A stretch of 64,000 nt of DNA from positions 93,803 through 157,802 of the forward strand of contig JAHEGI010000002.1 of NCBI GenBank assembly GCA_024639785.1, read 5' to 3'. This DNA comes from Cryomorphaceae bacterium (lineage in GTDB: Bacteria; Bacteroidota; Bacteroidia; Flavobacteriales; Schleiferiaceae). A program made the translations under genes and the position numbers. Of the stretch, positions 1 through 8,439 are shown one piece after another (within the stretch, counting starts at the first letter, position 1; each line of letters begins with the position of its first letter). Below the pieces are notes generated by a model. The model made no database searches. It was given only the letters and a program-made list of their open reading frames with translations, and was not told where the DNA came from.

Positions 1-635
1 AGCTTCCGCGCCACCATCAAGCCATCTCTAAAAGGCAGTAGCTGGTGTTCCACGCGGGGATCCGAGGCGATTTTGGCGTTGTAGGCGCGCAGTCCTACGG
101 TTTCGTGGTCTTGGTGCTCGGGTTCGGCCACTTTCCCGCTCCAAAGGACATTGTCTGCGATGATTAAGCCACCCGGGCGCACACTGTCAACCACCAGGTC
201 GAAGTAGGCGGAGTAGTTTTCCTTATCTGCATCGATGAAGACGAGGTCCCACGGTCCTTCCAAAGACGGGGCGATTTCCAAGGCATTGCCGATATGCAGC
301 TGGATGCGGTCCGAATACCCGGCCTTCTCCATGAAGCGCAGGATGCGGGGGCGAAGTTCGGCGTTGATGTCAATCGTGTGAATGATGCCGCCTTCGGCGA
401 GACCTTCGGCCATGCATAGGGCAGAATAGCCGGTGTACGTGCCAATTTCAAGGACGCGCCCGGGACGCAAGAGGTGCGAGATCAAACTCAAGAAGCGGCC
501 TTGTTGATGGCCGCTGAGCATGCGCGGCATGAGGACTTCTTGCCAGGTTTCGCGTTCGAGGGCGGCCAGGGTTTCGCTGTGGGGCGCCGTGAATTCACCG
601 GCGTAGGCGTCAATATGGGGAGGGAGGAATTCCAT
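1..635 (-). CDS. SAM-dependent O-methyltransferase (catechol-OMT-like), cut by left edge
   Basis: Methyltransferase of the class I, catechol-OMT-like family, expected to transfer a methyl group from S-adenosylmethionine to a hydroxyl of a small molecule; the substrate cannot be read from sequence. 211 residues are visible. Motif I VLEIGTYTGYS (61-71) is the SAM-binding loop, FIDADKENY (133-141) carries the metal/SAM acidic residues, and DNVLWSG (161-167) is typical of the Mg-dependent OMTs. The family is about 210-220 residues, so only the last few residues should lie outside the window. It starts with ATG 28 bases after the M16 peptidase stop and is probably the last gene of the serS-S9-M16 run. 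Confidence 0.88.
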   Translation of the reverse strand, partial: MEFLPPHIDAYAGEFTAPHSETLAALERETWQEVLMPRMLSGHQQGRFLSLISHLLRPGRVLEIGTYTGYSALCMAEGLAEGGIIHTIDINAELRPRILRFMEKAGYSDRIQLHIGNALEIAPSLEGPWDLVFIDADKENYSAYFDLVVDSVRPGGLIIADNVLWSGKVAEPEHQDHETVGLRAYNAKIASDPRVEHQLLPFRDGLMVARK

Positions 636-663
636 GAGGTGAAGTTACAAGAGATCCTTCAGC

Positions 664-1914
664 CTAGTTCCGAGGAACAAATCTCAATTCGGTGATTTGC
701 TGCGGGTCGTAGACACGGTTTGCAACCTCCAGCAGTTGCGAAGGAGTGACCGCATCGATTTTGGCGACCATTTCATCAAAACGATCCACCCGATTAAAGG
801 TCAAGAGCGATTTGCCCAATGCAGTCATGAGATTTCCATTGCTTTCCTGGGCCAAAGCCATTTGTCCTAGAAGTTGGGTTTTCGCCTTAGAAAACTGTCC
901 TACGCCCAAACGATTTTCCCGCAAGAGTTTAAGTTCCCGCAAGATGAGGCGCTGGCATCGGTCAATGGCGTCTTCGTCGGTTCCCGCATACACGCCCCAG
1001 ATACCTGTGTCGCTGTATGGGTTTAGAAAACTTTCAATTTGGTACGCAATGCCATGGCGTTCCCGAATATTTAGATTCAAGCGCGAATTCATCGCGGGGC
1101 CTCCAAGTAAGTTATTTACTAAAACTAAAGCCGGTAGGTCCTCATGGTGTGCATCGAATCCAGTTCCACCGAGTATGAGGTGACATTGGTGGATGTCGAG
1201 TTCGCGTATTTCCGTTTTGGGCTGAATTTTTGGGGCAGCCAAACGTTCGGGCGAAGGACCAGACACGGTCCAGTGGGCGGCATATTTCATGGCCAAACGC
1301 TCAAAAGCCTTGGCGGAAATTCCTCCAACAGAACTCAGGACAGCATTTTCGGGCCGATAATTTCTTTGGACAAAACGCAGCACTTGCTCCCGGGTGAATT
1401 TGGGCACCGATTCTTCCGTACCTAAAATGTTTCGACCCAGCGGGTGATCGCCAAAAAGTAGAGCGTCAAACTCGTCAAAAATCAACTCCGAGGGGCTGTC
1501 GCGATAGGAGTCAATTTCATCGAGAATTACCTCTTTTTCTTTGGGAATTTCCTTTTCTGGAAAGCGCGCATTTTGGATAATGTCGAAAATTAATTCCATG
1601 GAACGCCCATAATGCCTAACGAGAAAGCTGGCATAGAGCGTGGTATCTTCTTTTCCGGTGTAGGCATTCAGTTCACCGCCCACATCTTCAATCCGGGAGA
1701 GAATGTGGTAGGCCTTGCGGCGGGTGGTTCCTTTGAATAGGAGGTGCTCGATAAAATGGGCCAAGCCTTCTTCGTCCGGCCCTTCATCCCGGCTACCCGT
1801 TTGTAGGATCAGGCCGACATGACCCGTGGGGGATGCCACCTGTTGATGGATCCATCGCAGCCCATTGGGCAGAGTTCCGACCTCAAAAGGGGGTCGTTCG
1901 AGTGGGGGCGTCAC
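664..1914 (-). CDS. M16 family zinc metallopeptidase (single-chain type)
   Basis: Insulinase/mitochondrial-processing-peptidase-like protease of 416 residues. The inverted zinc motif HFIEH is at 53-57, with the distal zinc-ligand Glu expected around 128-133 (EKEVILDE). The substrate-binding Arg/Tyr pair of the C-terminal half is also present (R284, Y291 in NIRERHGIAY), so this chain carries both halves of an M16 active site, unlike the split pair at 7.1-10.5 kb. No clear signal peptide is seen, so it is probably cytoplasmic. The start is GTG, 3 bases after the TAA of the S9 peptidase gene, indicating co-transcription. The first in-frame ATG would fall well inside the conserved fold. Confidence 0.9.
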   Translation of the reverse strand: MTPPLERPPFEVGTLPNGLRWIHQQVASPTGHVGLILQTGSRDEGPDEEGLAHFIEHLLFKGTTRRKAYHILSRIEDVGGELNAYTGKEDTTLYASFLVRHYGRSMELIFDIIQNARFPEKEIPKEKEVILDEIDSYRDSPSELIFDEFDALLFGDHPLGRNILGTEESVPKFTREQVLRFVQRNYRPENAVLSSVGGISAKAFERLAMKYAAHWTVSGPSPERLAAPKIQPKTEIRELDIHQCHLILGGTGFDAHHEDLPALVLVNNLLGGPAMNSRLNLNIRERHGIAYQIESFLNPYSDTGIWGVYAGTDEDAIDRCQRLILRELKLLRENRLGVGQFSKAKTQLLGQMALAQESNGNLMTALGKSLLTFNRVDRFDEMVAKIDAVTPSQLLEVANRVYDPQQITELRFVPRN

Positions 1915-1917
1915 GGA

Positions 1918-4002
1918 TTATTTCAACCAACTTTCTAACCAAGAGAAGAACTCCGCATGCCATACCAGGCCGTTCTGTGGGCTTAAGACCCAATGGCCTT
2001 CCTCAGGGAAGTATAGGAAGCGGGAAGGAATGCCGCGCAGTTGGGCTGCTTGGTAGGCCTCCATGCCTTGGTTGACGGGAACGCGGAAGTCATTGCCTCC
2101 GTGAATGACCAACAAAGGTGCCGTCCAGTTCTGCACAAAGTTCATGGGGTTGTAGTCTGTGTAGGCTTTGGGCACATCTGCGGTCCAGTAGGGGCCACCC
2201 ACATCCTTGTTCGCGAAGAAAAGCTCCTCCGTGGTGAGGTACCAGCTCTTCATGTCAAATAGGCCACAATGGCTGATCAACGCCTTGAAGCGGTTTTCGT
2301 GGATGCCGGCCAGCATGTAGACTGAATAGCCACCGTAGGAAGCGCCCACGGCGCCGAGGTTGTTCGCGTCTACGTAGGATTCTTTGGCTACGGTATCAAT
2401 GGCTGCGAGGTAGTCGCGCATGGCTTGACCGCCCCAATCTTGAGAGATTTGCTCGTTCCATTCCTTGCCAAATCCAGGCACACCGTGGCGGTTTGGAGCG
2501 ACGACGATGTAGCCTTGGGCTGCCATCAGCTGGAAGTTCCAGCGGTAGCTATAGAAGGCGCTCACAGCGCTTTGCGGACCACCTTGGCAGTAGAGCAGGG
2601 TGGGGTATTTCTTTTCGGGGTCAAAGTTGGGAGGCAAAAAGACCCAGGTCAACATGCTTCCGCCGTCGCTCGTTTTGATCCAGCGCTTTTGGATGTCGCC
2701 CATAGCGAGCTGGCTGTAGAGGTCGGCATTCTCCACGGTAAATGCGCCTGGGGCCTCTTCTTTTTTCGCATTGAGCACGAAGAGTTCAGTGGCGTGGTTT
2801 TGGTCCTGACGCTCCGCGATAAGGGTATTGCCCGATACGCCAAAGCCGCCGTAGTTGTAGTCGCCGGAGGTCAGAGCGGTTACCTTTTTGGCCGCCAATC
2901 CGTTCTTGCCCGTCATCAAATCCAAACGGCGCAATTGCTGCGTGCCTTGGGTGGTCTCATTGAAGATGATGCTGGAGGAGGAGATCCATTTGAAATCGTT
3001 GATGTATTCGGCCGAAATCACGGGCTGCAATTCGCGCTTTTCGCCGGCAGAGGCCACGTCCACGATGTAGAGTTGGTTGACGTCGCTCTCGTAGCCGTCT
3101 TCGGGCATGGCGACAAAGGCCAGCCACTTGCCATCGGGCGAGAAACTGGGATGGTTGTCGTAGCCGTCCAAGCCGTTCAAGGTGCTGGTGCGTCCTGTCT
3201 CGCGGTCGTAGAGGTAGAGCTTGCTGTCTGTGTGCAAAGCGAACTCTTTGCCGCTTGCTACTTTCTTGCTGGCGTAGACGATGAAACGGCCGTCGGGGCT
3301 CACGTCAAAACTTTCGGCACCGCCAAAAGGAGGAAGTGGGCTGTGCACCTTTTCGCCGGCCATGATGTCGGTAAACTTGCCTGTTGCGGAAGTTTTGGTG
3401 GGGTCCACTACCATGTAGGCGATGTGGTTGTAGGAGTAATCCGTCCAACTATCCCAGTGGCGGTACATCAGGTCGTCGTAGACTGCGTAGTTGGCCTTAG
3501 GGGCCTCGGGGTGGCGCTCCGCAGGCGTTTGGTCCAATTGCACGCGTGTTACGAAGGTGACAAGCAACCGACCGTCATTTAATTCAACCACTTTAGCGTC
3601 GCCCAAACCACCTTCTACGTCCGTCAAGGGGAGGGGCAGGTAGGACATATCGTTGACTTTATCCAGCCAGAGTTGACCGCCTGAAAAATAGCCAATGCGC
3701 TCGCCGCCACGAAGAAAGAAAGCGCCGTATTCGCTGGCTTTGGTCTCGCGCAAAACGGAGAGTTCACCGGAAGCAATCTCTCCAATGTAGAGGTCGCGGT
3801 TGCCGCGGTTGGCGTCCGTATCGTAGTACGACACCCCATAGAGAACGAGGCCGTTTTCACTGACGTCGTCCAAGCTGACGCGACCGAGTTCCCATAATTT
3901 TTGGGGCGTCATGACTTCAGTCTTGCCGGAAGCTTGGTCCGATTGGGCATGCATGGGGATGGCTAGCGCCAAGAGTGCGAGAATGCAAAAGTTCTTTTTC
4001 AT
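1918..4002 (-). CDS. S9 family prolyl oligopeptidase / dipeptidyl-peptidase-like, secreted
   Basis: Serine peptidase of 694 residues with an N-terminal signal peptide ending near residue 20 (AIPMHAQ). A long beta-propeller region with WD40-like PD40 segments (for example SPDGKWLAFVAMPEDG) is followed by an alpha/beta hydrolase domain. The catalytic triad can be read as S555 in GASYGGY, D638 in HGGNDFRVP and H670 in EEGHWV. Family members cleave peptides, often after Pro or Ala, in the periplasm or at the outer membrane. It lies 6 bases after the DUF4286 gene stop and 3 bases before the M16 gene, so two peptidases of different class are co-expressed. The exact specificity (DPP4-like or acylaminoacyl peptidase-like) is not resolvable. 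Confidence 0.93.
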   Translation of the reverse strand: MKKNFCILALLALAIPMHAQSDQASGKTEVMTPQKLWELGRVSLDDVSENGLVLYGVSYYDTDANRGNRDLYIGEIASGELSVLRETKASEYGAFFLRGGERIGYFSGGQLWLDKVNDMSYLPLPLTDVEGGLGDAKVVELNDGRLLVTFVTRVQLDQTPAERHPEAPKANYAVYDDLMYRHWDSWTDYSYNHIAYMVVDPTKTSATGKFTDIMAGEKVHSPLPPFGGAESFDVSPDGRFIVYASKKVASGKEFALHTDSKLYLYDRETGRTSTLNGLDGYDNHPSFSPDGKWLAFVAMPEDGYESDVNQLYIVDVASAGEKRELQPVISAEYINDFKWISSSSIIFNETTQGTQQLRRLDLMTGKNGLAAKKVTALTSGDYNYGGFGVSGNTLIAERQDQNHATELFVLNAKKEEAPGAFTVENADLYSQLAMGDIQKRWIKTSDGGSMLTWVFLPPNFDPEKKYPTLLYCQGGPQSAVSAFYSYRWNFQLMAAQGYIVVAPNRHGVPGFGKEWNEQISQDWGGQAMRDYLAAIDTVAKESYVDANNLGAVGASYGGYSVYMLAGIHENRFKALISHCGLFDMKSWYLTTEELFFANKDVGGPYWTADVPKAYTDYNPMNFVQNWTAPLLVIHGGNDFRVPVNQGMEAYQAAQLRGIPSRFLYFPEEGHWVLSPQNGLVWHAEFFSWLESWLK

Positions 4003-4008
4003 CTTCGT

Positions 4009-4332
4009 TTAGGATTGGGATAAAAATTGTTCGTCAACGACTTCAAGTAGGGTGCGGAAAGCCACAAATTTCCCTTCAAATCGCTCTTTGGTTTTTGCCT
4101 GCAAGGCGGGGGCATAAAGTTGCTGGTACAGCTGAAAATCCGTCATGTCCTTAAAGCGGTATTGAATCGAATAGGTTGTACCTGATTCTTCATCCACCAT
4201 CACACGGGTAAAACGGCAGTCTTGAAAAAGCTTCGTAGAGAGTACCTCAGGGATGTGGATGGCCATCATCCAGCCTTTCCACTCTTCGTGGACGCTGTCA
4301 TCGATGTTGAGGGTAACGTTGTAGATGTACAC
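4009..4332 (-). CDS. DUF4286 family small protein
   Basis: A 107-residue cytoplasmic protein of the DUF4286 family, common in Bacteroidota; its function is unknown. The N-terminal sequence YIYNVTLNIDDSVHEEW and the central FTRVMVDEESGTTYSIQYRF are typical, and the fold is a ferredoxin-like (dimeric alpha-beta barrel) type by inference. The start is GTG at 4330-4332: family members begin with (M/V)YIYNVT, and GTG lies 2 bases after the TAA of the upstream lipoprotein gene, whereas the longer in-frame extension would overlap that gene by about 30 bases. Tight spacing on both sides places it in the serS-to-OMT unit. Confidence 0.8.
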   Translation of the reverse strand: MYIYNVTLNIDDSVHEEWKGWMMAIHIPEVLSTKLFQDCRFTRVMVDEESGTTYSIQYRFKDMTDFQLYQQLYAPALQAKTKERFEGKFVAFRTLLEVVDEQFLSQS

Positions 4333-4334
4333 GT

Positions 4335-4880
4335 TTACAAGGTCGGATTTTCCCAGCGATCCCACATCATTTGCCAGTGGTTGTCTAAACTATCGTGCTG
4401 AGCCATTAATTCACGCATGGCTGCACAACTCGTTTTTACTTCGGCAATCAGGGGTAAGAGGGCGTTCTTCTCGGCTTCCAAGGCTTGGCGTACCGCTTCG
4501 TCATCTAGCAGCCCATTGGCCGCGTCGTGCTGTAAATTTTCGACTTGTTGAATCCCAAATTTGAGTGCCGCTTCCCATTCCACTTCTGATTGAAGTTCAA
4601 ACCATCGGCTGGTTTGTCGGTAGTGGTATTTTAGAACTTCGAATTCATTTCGGAAGAAGGTCTCGTGAACGGAATCAAAAGGTTTTGTCCGAGCGATGGA
4701 TGCATGTCGTTCTAGGTCGGCATAATCCGCCTCAATGCCGTCTTCATGGAGACTTTGGAGCGCAACTAGCGCCCCGTGACTCTCCGTTAAAAGAAGGTCC
4801 ATCTCGGAGGCATAAGGGGAAGAGCAAGCGATCAGCGTGCCCGCAATGCATGCGGTGAGAAATAAGGCGGGATGGTTCAT
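4335..4880 (-). CDS. predicted lipoprotein, function unknown
   Basis: A 181-residue protein with a lipoprotein signal peptide: hydrophobic stretch, then LIAC with the lipidated Cys at 19, followed by SSPYASE. The mature part is mostly alpha-helical and rich in Glu, Leu and Ala (for example WEAALKFGIQQVENLQHDAANG), with no recognised domain. It is expected to sit in the outer or inner membrane facing the periplasm. The start overlaps the serS stop by 4 bases (ATGA) and the stop lies 2 bases before the DUF4286 GTG, so it is embedded in an operon with a tRNA synthetase. I do not recognise the family. Confidence 0.72.
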   Translation of the reverse strand: MNHPALFLTACIAGTLIACSSPYASEMDLLLTESHGALVALQSLHEDGIEADYADLERHASIARTKPFDSVHETFFRNEFEVLKYHYRQTSRWFELQSEVEWEAALKFGIQQVENLQHDAANGLLDDEAVRQALEAEKNALLPLIAEVKTSCAAMRELMAQHDSLDNHWQMMWDRWENPTL

Positions 4881-6154
4881 TCGCTTATGCGGTCAAATCC
4901 AGTATACGGACGTAGCACCTCTGGAATGCGGATACCTTCGGGGTCTTGATTGTTTTCAAGGAGGGCTGCAACTACACGGGGTAAGGCCAAAGCGGACCCG
5001 TTCAAGGTATGCGCCAAGTGGGGCTTTTGATCCTCCGTGCTGCGGTAGCGAAGCATCAAGCGATTTGCTTGGAAGGTTTCAAAATTTGACACGGAAGAAA
5101 CCTCGAGCCAACGCGCTTGTGCAGCTGACCAAACCTCAAAATCATAGGTCAATGCGGAGGTGAATCCCATATCCCCACCGCAGAGGCGAAGAATGCGATA
5201 ATGCAGCCCTAAATCACGCAGTAAAGAGGCTACATGGGCGACCATTTCTTCCAGGCGATCATAGGATTTTGAAGGATGCTCGACACAGACAATTTCCACC
5301 TTGTCAAACTGGTGTAAACGGTTCAATCCGCGCACATCCTTGCCATAGGAGCCAGCCTCCCTCCGAAAACAGGGACTATAGGCGGTCATCTTGATGGGTA
5401 AATCTTGCTCGGCAACGATTTCGTCTCTCAATAGGTTGGTCACAGGAACTTCGGCCGTTGGAATGGCATACAAATTATCTGTGGTCATGTGGTACATCTG
5501 CCCTTCTTTATCAGGCAATTGTCCGGTACCAAAACCAGAGGCTTCGTTGATGAAGTGCGGAGGCTGCACCTCCATGTATCCGGCTTCCGTATTGCGGTCC
5601 AAAAAGAATTGAATTAAAGCACGTTGAAGCCGAGCTCCCTTGCCCGTGTAGACTGGAAAACCCGCCCCGGTGATTTTTACTCCGCGCTCGAAGTCAATGA
5701 GTTTGTAGCGCTCAGTTAACTCCCAGTGTGGAACATGTCCCTCCGCTAAAATGGGTGCCTGTCCCCAGGTTTCGACCACTTCATTATCATCGGCTGACTT
5801 CCCAGCAGCGACGGATGCATGCGGCATATTAGGGAGAGCCACAAGTTGATCGTGCTCTTTGGACTCCAAGGCTTGTAAATCCGCTGCCAACTCGCTTAAA
5901 CGCTCTTTAATTGTGCCGCTTTGCTGCTTCATTTCCTCCGCATCGGCCGCTTTTCCTTCACGGAAAAGTTGTCCAATGGCTTTCGCCAATTTGTTGGCTT
6001 CCGCTTGAAGGTTTTCTGTTTCTGCTTGCACATGGCGGCGCTGCTCATTTAGGGCAAGCAAGGCGTCAATCGCCGGTCGTGCATCCACGTGGCGCTTTGC
6101 TAAGGCGGAGATGACGCCCTCGGCGTTTTGGCGAATTGTAGTGAGTTGTAGCAT
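4877..6154 (-). CDS. serS: seryl-tRNA synthetase
   Basis: Class II aminoacyl-tRNA synthetase of 425 residues that charges tRNA-Ser with serine in the cytoplasm. The N-terminal coiled-coil arm (about 1-110, rich in Glu/Lys/Leu) is followed by the catalytic core. Motif 2 is seen in SPCFRREAGSYGKD with its HQFDKVEIV continuation, and motif 3 in NGSALALPRVVAALLENNQ near the C-terminus. Full length for the family. Only 11 bases separate its ATG from the rpmA terminator, so it is expressed by read-through or from the overlapping TAgtTTTA box at 6159-6166. Confidence 0.98.
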   Translation of the reverse strand: MLQLTTIRQNAEGVISALAKRHVDARPAIDALLALNEQRRHVQAETENLQAEANKLAKAIGQLFREGKAADAEEMKQQSGTIKERLSELAADLQALESKEHDQLVALPNMPHASVAAGKSADDNEVVETWGQAPILAEGHVPHWELTERYKLIDFERGVKITGAGFPVYTGKGARLQRALIQFFLDRNTEAGYMEVQPPHFINEASGFGTGQLPDKEGQMYHMTTDNLYAIPTAEVPVTNLLRDEIVAEQDLPIKMTAYSPCFRREAGSYGKDVRGLNRLHQFDKVEIVCVEHPSKSYDRLEEMVAHVASLLRDLGLHYRILRLCGGDMGFTSALTYDFEVWSAAQARWLEVSSVSNFETFQANRLMLRYRSTEDQKPHLAHTLNGSALALPRVVAALLENNQDPEGIRIPEVLRPYTGFDRISE

Positions 6155-6158
6155 AGTG

Positions 6159-6166
6159 TAAAACTA
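6159..6166 (-). promoter_or_regulatory. candidate -7 box of serS (TAgtTTTA), 4 nt from ATG
   Basis: On the minus strand TAGTTTTA ends 4 bases before the serS ATG, a spacing like other heads in this window. It overlaps the T-run of the rpmA terminator. The last base deviates from the TAnnTTTG consensus, so this is a weaker example. Confidence 0.35.
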
Positions 6167-6200
6167 AAAAACCCCCTGAAGCTTTGAAGGCGACAGGGGG
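6166..6200 (-). terminator. rho-independent terminator after rpmA
   Basis: A 7-bp GC-rich stem (CCCCCTG 6194-6200 read on the minus strand, pairing with CAGGGGG 6172-6178) with a 15-base loop is followed on the minus strand by six T residues (6166-6171). It lies 24 bases after the rpmA stop and directly before serS. Confidence 0.8.
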
Positions 6201-6223
6201 AATGTTTTAAGTCGAAGTAGAAA

Positions 6224-6496
6224 TTAGGCTTCGCCCCCTTCAGTGAAAGGAACTACCGAGACAAAACTCTTGTTGCCTGCCTTCTTTTTAAATTCTACCA
6301 TTCCGTGCTCAAGTGCGTAAAGCGTGTGATCCTTTCCCATTCCCACGTTTTTACCTGGGTGATGAGACGTGCCACGCTGACGAACGATGATGTTGCCTGC
6401 CAAGGCAGGTTGACCACCGTAAATCTTTACGCCGAGTCGTTTGCTTTCTGATTCGCGGCCGTTCTTAGAACTACCTACACCTTTTTTGTGTGCCAT
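6224..6496 (-). CDS. rpmA: 50S ribosomal protein bL27
   Basis: A 90-residue bL27, which sits near the peptidyl transferase centre of the large ribosomal subunit. It starts [24 protein letters not shown] and continues with the typical [10 protein letters not shown] and [14 protein letters not shown]. There is no N-terminal extension before the AHKKG block, so the cleaved leader known from Firmicutes bL27 is absent. It lies 13 bases downstream of rplU, the usual bL21-bL27 pairing. Confidence 0.98.
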   Translation of the reverse strand: MAHKKGVGSSKNGRESESKRLGVKIYGGQPALAGNIIVRQRGTSHHPGKNVGMGKDHTLYALEHGMVEFKKKAGNKSFVSVVPFTEGGEA

Positions 6497-6509
6497 GGCT
6501 GGTCAGATT

Positions 6510-6884
6510 TTATGCTTCAGCAGCAACTTCTTCAGTTGCCTCCGCTTTTTTGGTTGCTTTTTTCTTTGGAGCAGACAATTTAATGTCTGAAATCACGATC
6601 TGGGTCATCGGCTGGCGATGTCCGGTCTTCTTGTCATAGCCCTTGCGGCGCTTTTTCTTGAAGATGATCACTTTGTCGGCCTTTACATGGCTCAAGATGC
6701 TAGCGGTAACCGAAGCACCTTCGATAACGGGGGCGCCAACGGTGATGCCGTTCTTGTCTTCAGCAAGCATGACGCGATCAAACGTGAGTTTGTCGCCCTC
6801 ATTGCCAGCCAGACGGTGAACATACACTCGCTGATCTTTTTGCACTTTGTATTGCAGCCCTGCTATTTCTACGATGGCGTACAT
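6510..6884 (-). CDS. rplU: 50S ribosomal protein bL21
   Basis: bL21 of the large ribosomal subunit, 124 residues. The core MYAIVEIAGLQYKVQKDQRVYV is canonical, and the basic segment KADKVIIFKKKRRKGYDKKTGHRQ (about 68-92) is the rRNA-binding loop. The last 20 residues form an Ala/Lys/Glu-rich tail (KKKATKKAEATEEVAAEA) beyond the normal end, common in Bacteroidota. It is the first gene of the rplU-rpmA unit. Confidence 0.98.
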   Translation of the reverse strand: MYAIVEIAGLQYKVQKDQRVYVHRLAGNEGDKLTFDRVMLAEDKNGITVGAPVIEGASVTASILSHVKADKVIIFKKKRRKGYDKKTGHRQPMTQIVISDIKLSAPKKKATKKAEATEEVAAEA

Positions 6885-6909
6885 GTGTACATTGTTTAGT
6901 TAAGGGGTG

Positions 6910-6917
6910 CAAAGATA
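6910..6917 (-). promoter_or_regulatory. -7 box of rplU (TAtcTTTG)
   Basis: The minus strand carries TATCTTTG, a perfect Bacteroidota -7 element, 25 bases before the rplU ATG. A T-rich CTTTTAG segment about 18 bases upstream may be the -33 element. The short leader leaves little room for an autoregulatory RNA structure. Confidence 0.6.
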
Positions 6918-7110
6918 GGTGTAATTCCCATATCTAAAAGCTTCTGCCAAGAAAATCCCACAACAAGTTTCGTGGAGGAGGGGCTTCATATCCTCTAGAT
7001 GCTTTGTAACTTCACGCCCTTGCGATCGCTCGCGCCTTGTTTGGCTCGGTTTTCGTGACCATATGAACCTTTAAACGACAGTGCGGACTGTCAAATTTAT
7101 CAATACCCCC

Positions 7111-8439
7111 ATGAAGCACCCTTCTCTTATTCTTGCAGCAGGTTTGGCTTGTTTGGCGTTCACGGCCCAAGGCCAGATCGCTTTTGAGGAATATGACCTC
7201 GACAACGGCCTGCATGTGATCCTTCACCAGGACAATAGCACCCCCATTGTGGCGGTTTCTGTGTTGTACCATGTTGGATCTAAAAATGAAGACATCAATC
7301 GCACTGGATTCGCACACTTTTTTGAGCACTTGCTATTTGAAGGCTCCGAGAACATTGGTCGCGGCGAGTACATGAAACTCATTCAAGCAAATGGCGGAAC
7401 CCTGAATGCGAACACCATGCAGGACCGCACGTTCTACTATGAAATCTTGCCATCCAATAATTTGGAGCTCGGTTTGTGGATGGAATCTGAGCGCATGCTT
7501 CACGCCAAAGTAGATCAGACCGGAGTGGAGACTCAGCGTGAAGTCGTGAAGGAAGAAAAGCGCATGCGGGTAGATAACCAACCCTATGGCTCTTGGAATG
7601 CAGAGATGTTTAGTCATGCCTTCAGCGAGCATCCGTATCGCTGGGCGGTTATCGGCTCGATGGACGACTTGAATGCGGCCCAAACCGAGGACTATGTCAA
7701 TTTTTATAAAAAGTATTACATCCCAAATAATGCCACGTTAAGTATTGCCGGTGACATTGATCCGTCTCAAGCGAAGGCATGGATTGCCAAGTACTTCGGA
7801 GATATTCCAGCGGGGGAGCCCGTAGTTCAGCCAGATACCTTTGAACCCGCGCTCACGGCCGAAGTTCAGGACACCATTTTTGACAATATTCAGCTTCCAG
7901 CTGTTTTCACGGGCTACCGCATGCCAGGTCAATCGCATCCCGATGCCTATGCCTTGCAGATGCTGACGACCGCATTGAGCGATGGACCTTCTTCTCGTTT
8001 GTCCATGCGTATGGTGGATAAGGATCAGTCAGCCCTGCAAGTGGTTGCTTTTCCATACGCGTTGGAGGATCACGGCATCTTCATCACCTTAGCCCTCGTC
8101 AATGGCGATCACAGCACCGGCGAACTGCTCGGTACGATGGAAGAAGAGATTGCCAAACTTCAGAATGAACTGCTCGGAGAGCGTGAATTCGAGAAAGTGA
8201 TGAATAAGGTTGAAGCGGATTTCATCACCCAAAACGGCTCTGTATCTGGCATTGCCGAATCCCTTTCGAATTACCATGTCTATTTCGGAGACGCCAACTT
8301 GATCAATACTGAAATTGAGCGTTACCGCGCCGTGACCCGCGCAGACATCCAGCGTGTGGCTACAACCTATTTGCAACCTTCTAACCGTGTGGTCTTGACC
8401 TACTTGCCCAAGCCCAGCGCCAATCCCTCTGTAGAATAA
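7111..8439 (+). CDS. M16 peptidase, catalytic (zinc-binding) subunit, secreted
   Basis: A 442-residue periplasmic or surface M16 protease. Signal peptide 1-22 (MKHPSLILAAGLACLAF, cleavage after AQG). The zinc motif HFFEH is at 69-73, and a downstream Glu-rich helix (QREVVKEEKRMRVDNQPYG) provides the third ligand. The second half (SRLSMRMVDKDQSALQVV) lacks the usual Arg...Tyr substrate pair. The next gene has that pair but no zinc motif, so the two products probably form one protease. The ATG at 7111 is preferred over an upstream in-frame GTG at 7081 because it begins the signal peptide directly. The stop overlaps the next ATG by one base (TAATG). Confidence 0.93.
   Translation: MKHPSLILAAGLACLAFTAQGQIAFEEYDLDNGLHVILHQDNSTPIVAVSVLYHVGSKNEDINRTGFAHFFEHLLFEGSENIGRGEYMKLIQANGGTLNANTMQDRTFYYEILPSNNLELGLWMESERMLHAKVDQTGVETQREVVKEEKRMRVDNQPYGSWNAEMFSHAFSEHPYRWAVIGSMDDLNAAQTEDYVNFYKKYYIPNNATLSIAGDIDPSQAKAWIAKYFGDIPAGEPVVQPDTFEPALTAEVQDTIFDNIQLPAVFTGYRMPGQSHPDAYALQMLTTALSDGPSSRLSMRMVDKDQSALQVVAFPYALEDHGIFITLALVNGDHSTGELLGTMEEEIAKLQNELLGEREFEKVMNKVEADFITQNGSVSGIAESLSNYHVYFGDANLINTEIERYRAVTRADIQRVATTYLQPSNRVVLTYLPKPSANPSVE

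Noticed and set aside
2425-3582. 385-residue plus-strand open frame
   Set aside because: It is antisense to the S9 peptidase, which has a full catalytic triad and signal peptide. The frame has no recognisable domain and arises from codon bias of the real gene.
7077-7092. Small hairpin GACAGT-gcgg-ACTGTC before the M16 pair
   Set aside because: A 6-bp stem in a leader is common by chance and shows no riboswitch-like conservation that I can recognise.
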